Shown: one piece after another, positions 1-8,500 of the stretch
Position numbering within the stretch: position 1 is the first letter of the stretch
Layout: each line of letters starts with the position of its first letter
Assembly (NCBI GenBank): GCA_036771835.1
Contig: DAIPGN010000003.1
Location: 1-64,000 of the forward strand
Direction of reading: 5' to 3'
Source: UBA4877 sp002399285
GTDB lineage: Bacteria; Bacillota; Thermoanaerobacteria; Thermoanaerobacterales; UBA4877
Length of the DNA: 64,000 bases
Program-made: the position numbers and the translations under genes
Notes under the pieces: model-generated
What the model was told of the DNA's origin: nothing
The model's database searches: none
What the model saw: only the letters and a program-made list of their open reading frames with translations

Positions 1-36
1 ATGGGGTTTCGTTCTTTCATAATGCGCTTTTCCCAT
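1..36 (-). CDS. tuf: Elongation factor Tu, first 12 codons only (partial)
   Basis: The minus strand reads ATG at 36-34 and then M-G-K-A-H-Y-E-R-T-K-P-H, the typical N-terminus of bacterial EF-Tu just before the VNIGTIGHVDHGKT segment; the rest lies beyond the window edge. An AAGGAGG ribosome-binding site sits 10 nt upstream. EF-Tu delivers aminoacyl-tRNA to the ribosome. The position after sigH and a tRNA-Thr agrees with the Firmicutes gene order in this region. Only 36 bases are visible, so the call rests on this match and the context. Confidence 0.8.
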   Translation of the reverse strand, partial: MGKAHYERTKPH

Positions 37-117
37 CCTTTTTTATCCTCCTTTATGTAAATATAAATTATATATGAACCGGCTTATTTGTCAGCCTTAA
101 TGTTTATACTTTTAAAA

Positions 118-193
118 TGGAGCCCATGACCGGGTTCGAACCGGTGACCTCCGCCTTACCAAGGCGACGCTCTGCCTACTGAGCTACGTGGGC
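118..193 (-). tRNA. tRNA-Thr (anticodon GGT)
   Basis: On the minus strand the sequence folds as a full cloverleaf: acceptor GCCCACG with CATGGGC (one C-A mismatch as read), D arm GCTC/GAGC, anticodon stem TCGCC/GGCGG around loop TTGGTAA, and T arm ACCGG-TTCGAAC-CCGGT. The anticodon GGT reads threonine ACC/ACU codons. The CCA end is encoded (118-120). It lies between sigH and tuf. Confidence 0.95.
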
Positions 194-262
194 CTGATTT
201 GGATAACTCAATTGTTGATTTTACTATAACATGATGCATATGTCAATATGCAAAATAAATAA

Positions 263-898
263 TCAGCTATCCAGATACTTCTCTAATTTCCGCTTCACTC
301 TCTGCAGGGCATTATCTATGGATTTGACATGTCTGTCCATTGTGGTAGCGATTTCCTGGTATGACCTTCCCTGAAGGTATGAACTCAATACCTCCCACTC
401 CAGATCGCTCAAAATATCGCCCATCTTACACTCAATATTGCTCAGTTCCTCCTGACTGATCACAAGCTCCTCTGGGTCGGAGACCCTCCCCTCGGCTATT
501 ATATCCATTAGAGTCCTGTCTGATTCTTCGTCATACAGCGGCTTATTCAATGAAACATATGAATTCAAGGGAATGTGTTTCTGCCTTGTGGCAGTCTTGA
601 TCGCGGTGATGATCTGCCTTGTAATGCAAAGCTCTGCAAATGCCCTGAATGAAGAAAGTTTGTCGCCTTTAAAATCTCGTATGGCCTTGTATAATCCTAT
701 CATACCCTCCTGAATAATATCTTCACGATCAGCTCCGATAAGAAAATATGAACGCGCCTTGGACTTAACAAAGCTCTTGTACTTATTTATGATGTACTCC
801 AGCGCCTTGTAATTGTCCTGCTGTGCTTCGGCTACAATCGCTTCATCTTCCATCGAATCAAACTCATTGATTTCTTTGGCCTGGGCCCCAGATTTCAC
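263..898 (-). CDS. sigH: RNA polymerase sporulation sigma factor SigH
   Basis: About 211 residues with the sigma-70 region 2 core (residues 20-100, including the DREDIIQEGMIGLYKAI stretch that binds core polymerase and the -10 element) and a C-terminal region 4 helix-turn-helix (about 150-205, ending KSIDNALQRVKRKLEKYL). SigH drives transition-state and early sporulation genes. I place the start at GTG 898 because a GGTGGAGG ribosome-binding site lies 8 nt upstream; the GTG at 913 overlaps that site. It follows rae1, as in many Firmicutes, and suggests a spore-forming host. Confidence 0.95.
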   Translation of the reverse strand: MKSGAQAKEINEFDSMEDEAIVAEAQQDNYKALEYIINKYKSFVKSKARSYFLIGADREDIIQEGMIGLYKAIRDFKGDKLSSFRAFAELCITRQIITAIKTATRQKHIPLNSYVSLNKPLYDEESDRTLMDIIAEGRVSDPEELVISQEELSNIECKMGDILSDLEWEVLSSYLQGRSYQEIATTMDRHVKSIDNALQRVKRKLEKYLDS

Positions 899-969
899 AT
901 GTACCGCCTCCACCTTTTATTTAAAGGCATCACTTATAATATTTATTATAACTATCGTTCAAAAATGAG

Positions 970-1494
970 TCAAGCATTATTAATATCCCTTCGCATTTTT
1001 TCAAGCTTTTCATACACGTCGCCGTCCAAATTGTCGATTATTGAGGAAGATGCTTTTTTCTCATGGGTCTTGATCTCGCCTTCAATTCTTCTATCCGTTT
1101 CTTCGACAAGCTTTAAAAGCTCCGGCGCCGACACCCTTATTCCGCCGCCCGCAAGCACGACCTGCTGTTCAGTCCAGTCGGAAGTGGCCACGCGTATGAT
1201 ATTGTTTTCGCTGTTTAAGCGATGCACGAATTTCTCGATATAATGGTCTGCCGATTCGCCCTCCTTGGTATAGACGATTTCCAGCCCGTTCATGAATACA
1301 TGCTTTTCCATGCTGCCTTTCACATAGAGGGCGTCAAACACTATGATGACCTTTGTACCGACAAAGCCCTGATAATTGGACATTATTTCTATAAGCTTAT
1401 CTCTTGCCGCCTCCAAGCTGACTTTACTTGAATCGACCAGCCTGGGCCAAGAATTTATCACATTATATCCGTCAACTATCAGATATTCTGCCAT
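970..1494 (-). CDS. rae1: NYN-domain ribosome-associated endoribonuclease (Rae1/YacP family)
   Basis: A 174-residue protein starting with the NYN/PIN-like motif VDGYNVINSWP, with later acidic residues (VFDA, SADHYIE, TSDWTEQQ) that fit the metal site of this nuclease fold. Bacillus subtilis Rae1 (YacP) cleaves mRNA in the ribosomal A site; the same activity here is inferred from family. The ATG has a GGGATATGGAAA leader and lies inside the 3' end of rlmB (23-nt overlap), so the two are translationally coupled. The rlmB-rae1-sigH order is conserved. Confidence 0.9.
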   Translation of the reverse strand: MAEYLIVDGYNVINSWPRLVDSSKVSLEAARDKLIEIMSNYQGFVGTKVIIVFDALYVKGSMEKHVFMNGLEIVYTKEGESADHYIEKFVHRLNSENNIIRVATSDWTEQQVVLAGGGIRVSAPELLKLVEETDRRIEGEIKTHEKKASSSIIDNLDGDVYEKLEKMRRDINNA

Positions 1495-2230
1495 TTTCCA
1501 TATCCCTTTGCCTCATGACCTCGCTTATCGTGATCGCAGCCGCTATACCCGCATTGAGAGAACTGACCCTGCCGTGCATGGGGATGCTTATGGCAAAATC
1601 GCAGTTATCCCTGACAAGTTTGGATACCCCCGTTCCCTCGCCCCCTATCACGATTGCCAGCGGTCCGGTAAGGTCTCTTGCGTAGTATGTTTCTCCGTCC
1701 ATATCGCAGGCTGCCGTCCAAAGCCCCTTGTCCCGCACCGCTTTTATAGTCTGAGATATGTTTGACACCCTCGCTATGCGCTGGTGATAGACTGCGCCGG
1801 CGGACACCTTCGAAACGGCTGGCGTGATATTTGCGCTCCTGTGTTTTGGTATGACTATGCCATGCGCGCCCATGACCTCCGAGGTCCTTATGATGGAGCC
1901 GAGATTGGCCGGGTCCTGTATACCGTCGAGTATCAATATCAGCGGGTCTTCCTTCCTATGACGGGCATAGTCCAATATACTGTCCAGCCCGACGTATTTT
2001 ACGGGGGAAACAATGGCTACCACGCCCTGGTGGTTGAGATCTGTAAGCGTATCCAGCTTCCTTTTGTCGGCAATTTCCACAGGGATGCCCTTTTCCCTGG
2101 CCTTCCCCATTATTTGTTTTATGGCCTGGCCTTCGCCCTCGGCTATCAATATTTTGTTTATCTCCGCATCCGATCTCATCGCTTCCATGACCGGATTCCT
2201 GCCTGCTATTATATCTTCGTTTTTATCCAT
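1472..2230 (-). CDS. rlmB: 23S rRNA (guanosine-2'-O-)-methyltransferase RlmB (TrmH/SpoU family)
   Basis: A 252-residue SPOUT methyltransferase. An N-terminal L30e-like substrate domain (IAGRNPVMEAMRS) is followed by the trefoil-knot SAM domain with motifs DGIQDPANLGSIIRT, IGGEGTGVSKLVRD and SLNAGIAAAI. The family 2'-O-methylates a guanosine in 23S rRNA (G2251 in E. coli). The gene lies 16 nt after thyX and overlaps rae1. The ribosome-binding site (AAGGA, about 11 nt from ATG) is rather distant, so coupling to thyX may matter. Confidence 0.93.
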   Translation of the reverse strand: MDKNEDIIAGRNPVMEAMRSDAEINKILIAEGEGQAIKQIMGKAREKGIPVEIADKRKLDTLTDLNHQGVVAIVSPVKYVGLDSILDYARHRKEDPLILILDGIQDPANLGSIIRTSEVMGAHGIVIPKHRSANITPAVSKVSAGAVYHQRIARVSNISQTIKAVRDKGLWTAACDMDGETYYARDLTGPLAIVIGGEGTGVSKLVRDNCDFAISIPMHGRVSSLNAGIAAAITISEVMRQRDMENGRISDS

Positions 2231-2246
2231 TAGTCATCAGTCCTTG

Positions 2247-2885
2247 CTATTCTTCGGATATAAAATACCTTTTGAGCCATGGCTCTTCATCATATGCCAG
2301 CTCGGCGAACCTGCCTATCATCTCTTTTATTTCCCATTGTGCTCCCGGAGTCCTCACCCTCTTGTCATATACGTCCAAAAGCGACCGGAGATTCAATGTG
2401 GTCACAAAGTTTGTGGCCGCAGCATTGGGAAGGATGAATCTGGCGTCTTCCTTACTTATATTGAGCTCCGAAAGCCTGTCGTAACACTGCTGGATCGATT
2501 TGAGCTGATCTAAGAATATCTGTTTCGCTTCCGGGCTGCTCTCGATGGTATGCGGAACCACGGCTTCATAAAGGCCGCCGTTTTTATCCGACCTCTCGGA
2601 AACCGACCTCTGCGACTGTACCGAGATGCTGATGCCTATCCTGTGCCTGGTGTACTGCGCCAAAAGGCTTCGGGATACGCCGGCGACGGCATACGTGACA
2701 TAACAGTGTTCAAGCACGCTGGTATGCCCCGACCTTATGATACCGTCCGCTATCCTCTCCATCTCTTCGAGCGCAGGTTCGTCCCTCCACAGTTCCTGCG
2801 GCGTCTTGCTGCTCTTGCACGTCCTCGCAGCCAGCCATATCACCTTTAAAAAGTCGGGGGTTTTGCTTATCAGCTGTATATCCAT
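2247..2885 (-). CDS. thyX: Flavin-dependent thymidylate synthase ThyX
   Basis: A 212-residue protein with the ThyX signature TRHRIGISISVQSQRS (RHR-x7-S pattern, around residue 80), the FAD/dUMP-binding segment of the family. ThyX makes dTMP from dUMP with methylenetetrahydrofolate and reduced FAD, replacing ThyA. A clear AAGGAGG lies 7 nt before ATG. Together with the B12-dependent NrdJ in this window it fits an anaerobic style of deoxynucleotide synthesis. It sits inside the cysS-mrnC-thyX-rlmB run. Confidence 0.95.
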   Translation of the reverse strand: MDIQLISKTPDFLKVIWLAARTCKSSKTPQELWRDEPALEEMERIADGIIRSGHTSVLEHCYVTYAVAGVSRSLLAQYTRHRIGISISVQSQRSVSERSDKNGGLYEAVVPHTIESSPEAKQIFLDQLKSIQQCYDRLSELNISKEDARFILPNAAATNFVTTLNLRSLLDVYDKRVRTPGAQWEIKEMIGRFAELAYDEEPWLKRYFISEE

Positions 2886-2918
2886 CCTGTTTCCTCCTTC
2901 TATATATTAATATCCTAT

Positions 2919-3317
2919 TTATATTTTTCGGCTTGACGCACTTAATTCAAATATGCTTTTCATTATCTCCTCTATCCTGCCGGTCCTGCCGGTCATATAG
3001 AGATAGCCGATGAGAGCCTCCAGCGAGGTCGCGCGTTTGTAGTCCTGCAGGCCGCAGGACTGTGGTTTTGTGTTTATCCTAGCATTTCTGCCTCTTCTTA
3101 CGACGTCCCTTTCCTCCGCGGTCAATTGCCCGCCGATAGCCTGTAAGAACTGCGACTGAGATACGGCGCTGACATATCCGACCGCTTCCCTGTGCAGTTT
3201 ATTCACGTCCGTCATTCCAGATAAAATCAAATGCCTGCGCACATATACTTCATACACCGAATCTCCCAGATAAGCCAGCGCCAACGAGGGTATGCTGCGA
3301 GCCTCCACATCCGTCAT
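2919..3317 (-). CDS. mrnC: Mini-ribonuclease III MrnC
   Basis: About 132 residues forming a lone RNase III catalytic domain with no dsRNA-binding domain: PSLALAYLGDSVYEVYVRR near the N-terminus and ATSLEALIGYLYMTG near the C-terminus hold the acidic metal ligands. Mini-III trims 23S rRNA precursor ends in Bacillus. I choose ATG 3317, which overlaps the cysS stop as ATGA; a GTG at 3329 is an alternative. cysS-mrnC pairing is common in Firmicutes. Confidence 0.93.
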   Translation of the reverse strand: MTDVEARSIPSLALAYLGDSVYEVYVRRHLILSGMTDVNKLHREAVGYVSAVSQSQFLQAIGGQLTAEERDVVRRGRNARINTKPQSCGLQDYKRATSLEALIGYLYMTGRTGRIEEIMKSIFELSASSRKI

Positions 3318-4702
3318 CTTCTCTTCCACCTTACCCCCTGCGGCGTGTCCTCCAATATTATGCCCTTCGCCTTCAGTTCGTCCCTTATATTGTCCGCAGC
3401 CGCGTAATCCTTTCTCCGTCTGGCTTGCTGCCTTTCTTCTATCTGCCTTTCTATTTCCTCATCCAGCAGCTCCTTCTTAATATCCAGGCTTATCCCGAGC
3501 ACTCCCATGAGTTCTGTGACGGCGTCTGCTGCACAGTCTATGGCGGCCTGGCCCGAGCCATCGTCTATCCTTGTGTTTGCGAAGCTCACCATATTGAATA
3601 TATGCGAAATGGCCTCGGCGGTATTGAAGTCGTCGTCCATAGAGGATATGAAGTTTTGCCTTTGCTCCTCGGCGTACTGCAAAACCTCTTTGTCCCCGGC
3701 GCATTCGCCGGCCCGGCCCTTTAATTCCCTCAGTCTGAAAACGCAGTTTTTGATCCTGTCAAGACCGACCTGCGCCTGATCCAGCAGTTCAAAACTGAAA
3801 TTTATCGGATTCCTGTAATGAGCAGACAGCATAAAAAACCTTACCGTCATGGGATCATACCGGTCCAATATCTCCCTCACGGTAAAGAAGTTCCCCAGGG
3901 ATTTTGACATCTTTTGATTATCTATATTGAGATAGCCGGCATGCATCCAATAATTCACGAATCTGACCCCGCTCTTCGCCTCGCTCTGCGCTATCTCGTT
4001 CTCATGGTGGGGAAATACCAGATCGGGCCCCCCTCCATGGATATCAAAGGGATTTCCAAGATATTTGGACGACATCACCGAACACTCTATATGCCAGCCC
4101 GGACGCCCCTGCCCCCATGGGCTCTCCCAGTATGGTTCGCCCGGCTTCGCCAGCTTCCACAGGGCAAAATCCAACGGATTTTTCTTTTGTTCATTCACGT
4201 CCACCCGCGCTCCGGATATCAGATCGTCCGTATTCTTCTTGGAAAGCTTCCCGTAATCCTTGAATTTCTCCACGCTGAAGTACACGCCGTCCTGCGTACC
4301 GTATGCATAGCCCTTGCCTACCAGATCGGATATAAAGGAGATTATGTCCTCCATCACCCGCGTGGCCCTGGGATAGACGGTGGCGCGCTCTATACCGAGG
4401 GCGTCGGCGTCTTTGAAATACTCGCCGATATACCTCTCGCTCACCTCAAATACCGAGGCACCCTCTTCATTGGCCTTCCTTATGATCTTATCGTCTATAT
4501 CGGTAAAATTTTGAACGAATGTCACATCGTATCCCCTGTATTCAAAATATCTTCTCACCATATCGAACACGACAAAGGACCGCGCGTTGCCTATATGGAT
4601 ATAGTTGTAGACAGTAGGCCCGCATACATACATGCCGACGCAGTCCTTTTTAAGCGGGACAAATTCCTCTTTTGTGCCCGTCATCGTATTGTATATCCTC
4701 AT
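3314..4702 (-). CDS. cysS: Cysteinyl-tRNA synthetase
   Basis: A 462-residue class I aminoacyl-tRNA synthetase: HIGNARS (HIGH motif, about residue 37) and KMSKSLGN (KMSKS motif, about 266) frame the catalytic domain, and conserved Cys/His residues (YVCGPTVYN, HIECSVMS, FPHHENE) form the zinc site that recognises cysteine. The C-terminal DALR/anticodon region ends in the RRRKDYAAADNIRDELKAKGI helix typical of CysS. An AAAGGAG site precedes the ATG; cysE ends 12 nt upstream, so both genes lie behind the T-box at about 5305-5550. Confidence 0.97.
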   Translation of the reverse strand: MRIYNTMTGTKEEFVPLKKDCVGMYVCGPTVYNYIHIGNARSFVVFDMVRRYFEYRGYDVTFVQNFTDIDDKIIRKANEEGASVFEVSERYIGEYFKDADALGIERATVYPRATRVMEDIISFISDLVGKGYAYGTQDGVYFSVEKFKDYGKLSKKNTDDLISGARVDVNEQKKNPLDFALWKLAKPGEPYWESPWGQGRPGWHIECSVMSSKYLGNPFDIHGGGPDLVFPHHENEIAQSEAKSGVRFVNYWMHAGYLNIDNQKMSKSLGNFFTVREILDRYDPMTVRFFMLSAHYRNPINFSFELLDQAQVGLDRIKNCVFRLRELKGRAGECAGDKEVLQYAEEQRQNFISSMDDDFNTAEAISHIFNMVSFANTRIDDGSGQAAIDCAADAVTELMGVLGISLDIKKELLDEEIERQIEERQQARRRKDYAAADNIRDELKAKGIILEDTPQGVRWKRR

Positions 4703-4714
4703 ACCTATCTCCTT

Positions 4715-5299
4715 TCATGAACGCACACAATCTTTATTTTCTATTATATCATCTATCTCGTCAATCTTCACCCTCTTTCCTTTCCTTTTCACCGTGCGCC
4801 CAGGTATGCCGACCACCGTAGAATCGGGAGGGACCTCCTTGAGCACTACTGCTCCCGCTCCTATCTTAGAATTGTCTCCCACCTTAAAACTGCCCAGAAC
4901 TTTTGCACCGGCTCCTATAATGACGTTATTGCCTATGGTAGGATGCCTTTTCCCGGTCTCATGGCCGGTGCCTCCTAAGGTAGCTCCGTGATATATGGTG
5001 ACGTCGTCGCCGATCTCGGCCGTCTCGCCTATGACGACTCCCATGCCGTGATCTATAAAGAGCCTCCTGCCGATCTTGGCGCCGGGATGTATCTCTATTC
5101 CTGTAAAAAATCTTCCCCACTGAGAAATAAGTCTTGCCGGCAGATAATGACGATGTATATATAGAAAGTGTGATATCCTGTAAAATATCACCGCATGAAG
5201 CCCGGGATAGCATAAAAAGACTTCCGCAAGGCTTCTGGCGGCGGGATCCTTGCTTCGTATATTTCTTGCATCTTCGGTAATAGACGCTAAAAATCCCAT
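4715..5299 (-). CDS. cysE: Serine O-acetyltransferase (short form)
   Basis: About 194 residues. An N-terminal helical region leads into the left-handed beta-helix of hexapeptide repeats with the CysE motif DHGMGVVIGETAEIGDDV and H-G-A-T-L-G-G-T-G-H. It makes O-acetylserine from serine and acetyl-CoA for cysteine synthesis. The longer reading from an ATG at 5329 would run through the T-box terminator stem; ATG 5299 has an AGGAGGG site 7 nt upstream and lies just past the terminator, so it is the real start. First gene of cysE-cysS-mrnC-thyX-rlmB-rae1. Confidence 0.94.
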   Translation of the reverse strand: MGFLASITEDARNIRSKDPAARSLAEVFLCYPGLHAVIFYRISHFLYIHRHYLPARLISQWGRFFTGIEIHPGAKIGRRLFIDHGMGVVIGETAEIGDDVTIYHGATLGGTGHETGKRHPTIGNNVIIGAGAKVLGSFKVGDNSKIGAGAVVLKEVPPDSTVVGIPGRTVKRKGKRVKIDEIDDIIENKDCVRS

Positions 5300-5304
5300 A
5301 ATAA

Positions 5305-5550
5305 CCCTCCTGAAATCAAAAAATCCCATCTCTTTAAGAGACGGGAGTCCGCGGTTCCACTCTTGTTAAGGCATAAATGCACAATGCCTTCACTCAGGGC
5401 TGTAACGGAGCCTCCGGCACTACGCTGCTCCAAGGTGCATTTCGGCCTGATAAAGTTGCCCGGGTCCGCTTTCAGCCGGCGGCGTACCCTCTCTTTGAGA
5501 CTCTATATGCCTACTCAACCTCTTCAACGCATTTAATTCACACTAATTTA
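5305..5550 (-). promoter_or_regulatory. T-box leader sensing tRNA-Cys, upstream of cysE-cysS
   Basis: The minus strand holds the T-box sequence AGAGTGGAACCGCGG (5349-5363). It is followed by an intrinsic terminator (CCCGTCTCT-TAA-AGAGATGGG, 5325-5345, then T6). Stem I has the usual AGAGAG and GGCTGAAAG elements, and a specifier loop reading GAAA-TGC-A at about 5437-5439. TGC is a cysteine codon, so uncharged tRNA-Cys should switch on cysteine synthesis and charging. Confidence 0.93.
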
Positions 5551-8500
5551 CTATGAATTATACCAGAGAAAATGAATTAATGCAACATGTTTTTCCCATA
5601 AAAAAACTCCGGTAAAAACCGGAGTTGCAAAACTTACTGATTTTGATACATCTATCAATCTGTCTTCGTATTTTGGCGATATGGTCACGCCCTTCGACGT
5701 CATATCCCGTACCGCCTGTATCATGGCTTCCCTCACCGGTATGCCGGTGTCTTTGCCGTTCTGCGCTTTGGTAAATGCCGTGTAATTGTCTCCGCCCGTT
5801 GCCATAAAGTCGTTGGTAACGACCTTATAGGTCTTATCCATTTCTACAGGCGTCCCGTCCGTAAGAGTCATTTCCAGCACCCTCTCGCCGGCGGATTTTG
5901 TGGAATCATATTTAACCGTAAGACCAGCCATCTGTACCCATCCGATATCTGTATTCATAATGCCGTTTTCCAATACCTCTTTTATTTGCTCTCCCGTCAT
6001 GTCAAAGGTATAGAGGGTATTGTCGAAAGGCATGACCTCGTACATCTTACCCACGGTGATGTCGCCTGCAGGTATGCTGGTCCTGACGCCGCCGCCGTTC
6101 TGGAAGGCAATCTGCGCGCCCGATGCGTCTTTCATTATATCTGCCGTCCATTCGCCCAGGAGAGACATATGTCCCTTGTCATGCTCCAGATCCTCTTCAG
6201 TCTTTCCTATGACCTCGCTGAGCATGGGCGTCACATCGTCGAGATATCCGTTCAGCATCGCCTCAACGTCTTTATCCGGGGTGATCGTCTGATTATAAAG
6301 GTCGCCGTTGACCTTCGCGGTGGATGCGACCACCTTCTTAAGCGGTTGATAGTAATAAAGGGTGATCTCGCCGACCGAGCGTCCGTTATAATACGCCTCG
6401 ACGACGGGAATATTGTTTATCTTTCCTGAAACCGGCATATGGGTGTGGCCCATGATTATGGCATCCACATTAACTTTCCCGGCCATGTCGGCGCCCTCGC
6501 CGGTTATGTTTCCATCCTTATCTTGTTCTCCTCCCGCATGGGCAAGAACAACGACTATGTCCGCTCCTTTGTCTTTCAGCACCTTGGCATACTCGTTGAC
6601 GACCTCCGCGGGGTCCTTGAACTCATAAGGCGCCACTATATCCGGTTTGGTCTTGTATGCGGTCTCCGGTGTGGTTATGCCTATGATGCCTATCTTGATC
6701 CCATCTTTTTCTATGATCGTATACGGCTGCGCCCAGTCCACCGGTTTTCCCGCTGCCTTGTCGTAGATGTTTGCAGCTAAGAACGGGAATTTAGCCGTCT
6801 TAATCCAGTCAAGCAGTTTATCCGCTCCCCAGTCAAACTCATGGTTGCCGACAGCCGAGGCATCAAAGCCTATCATATTCATAGCGTCGTTCACCGGTTT
6901 GCCATAGAGCAGATTTGACTCGGCGCTGCCCTGATAGTTGTCTCCTGCGCTGAGTATCAAAGTCCTGTCGGGATTGGCCGCTTTTTGGGTTTTCAAATAG
7001 GAAGCCAGTTTGGCTATCCCGATGTTCTTTCCGGATTCCCTTAACGAGCCGTGAAAATCATTCACGGTCAGCAGTGTTACCGGTTTGATATTCTTTATAA
7101 AATTGTCTATAAGCGATGCCATCTCTCCGCGCGTGATGTCTGACGCGGGATTGATATAGCCGTCGGTGCCCTTGACTATGCCCATTGCGGCTGCACTGCT
7201 TATATATCCCTTCGCCCATTCGCTTACCTTTGCCGCATCCTTGAAAGATGCGAGGTTCTTGCCGTCGTCCTTCAGATCCAATGCTTTCATCAGCATGGAG
7301 AAAGCCTGTTCTCTGGTAATGCTCATGCTGGTACCAAAGGTAGTGTCGCTTATGCCGTTGGTCACGCCGTTTGCCAGCGCTGCTTCGACGTAGGGAGCCA
7401 TGTCCTTATCCACATCGGTGAATTTACTGGTCTCCACCGCCGGAAGCTGATAGCCCATGGCCTTTACCAGGGTCTTGACAAATTCTCCTCTGGTGATCTT
7501 GTCGTTTACATTGATGGCTACGGAGTTTTTGACGCCAGTATCCATTATTCCCTTATTCGCAAGGTCGACCACATACGGCCTGGCCCAGCTGTTCAGGTCC
7601 GCTCCGACGATCTGCCAGTTATTGCTGACCTCGGGGGATACGGTGCCCTTTTCCTTGATGTAGCTTATTATAAGATCTCTTATCTGACCACTGTCTCCCA
7701 TCTCTTTCTGCGAATCAAAGAGTATCTTGGGGTCTTTTATCCCGGCCTTTTCCATAAATCCGCCGCCGCCGTTGAAGCGGTAATTATTCAGAGCTAAGCT
7801 CAGCTTCATATCGTCGGTCACGGGTTTGCCCTTGAACTTGAGATCTACGATCCTCTCACCCACAGGCTTGGATATGTCTATCTTATAGTCCACGCCTTCA
7901 AACATATCATAATAGTAATCCGCCGTATTCTTATCGAAACTTACGGTAACGTCTCCCGGCTTGTACTGATTATAATATTTGACCGACCATTCCATGAGGT
8001 CCTTCAGCTGTTTGCCCGTAATTTCTATCGTATATAAATAATTTTCAAAGGTATACAGGCCTGATACGTCCCTTATGGTGACGTCGCCCTTTTTGATATT
8101 GCCGTTGGCATTGAACATCGCCGCCATGGATACGTCAGCCTTGCCGTAATACATCTGTGCCTTCTGCACTAAGTCAATAAGAGCCGTATCCTTTACCTGT
8201 GCCGTGGGTATTCCCTTTATCTCATCCGCGGGCGCAAAATCATCCGTAGCCACGCCGACTTTGGTATCGACATAGGCCAGGGTCTGATCATGATATGGCT
8301 TCGCCAGATCAAGTATCTCCTGATCCGCTTCGACTCCCTTTGTGGAGATCAAGCCGCTTGCGATATCGGCCACCTTATATCCTTCAGAGCCCTTCGTAAG
8401 CTGAACGTCTATCTTGGATACGTTCTCTCCCCACTTACCGGGTTCGGTTATCGTAACGCCGTTGATGACCTGATTGGGTATATTTACATGTGCGTGTCCC

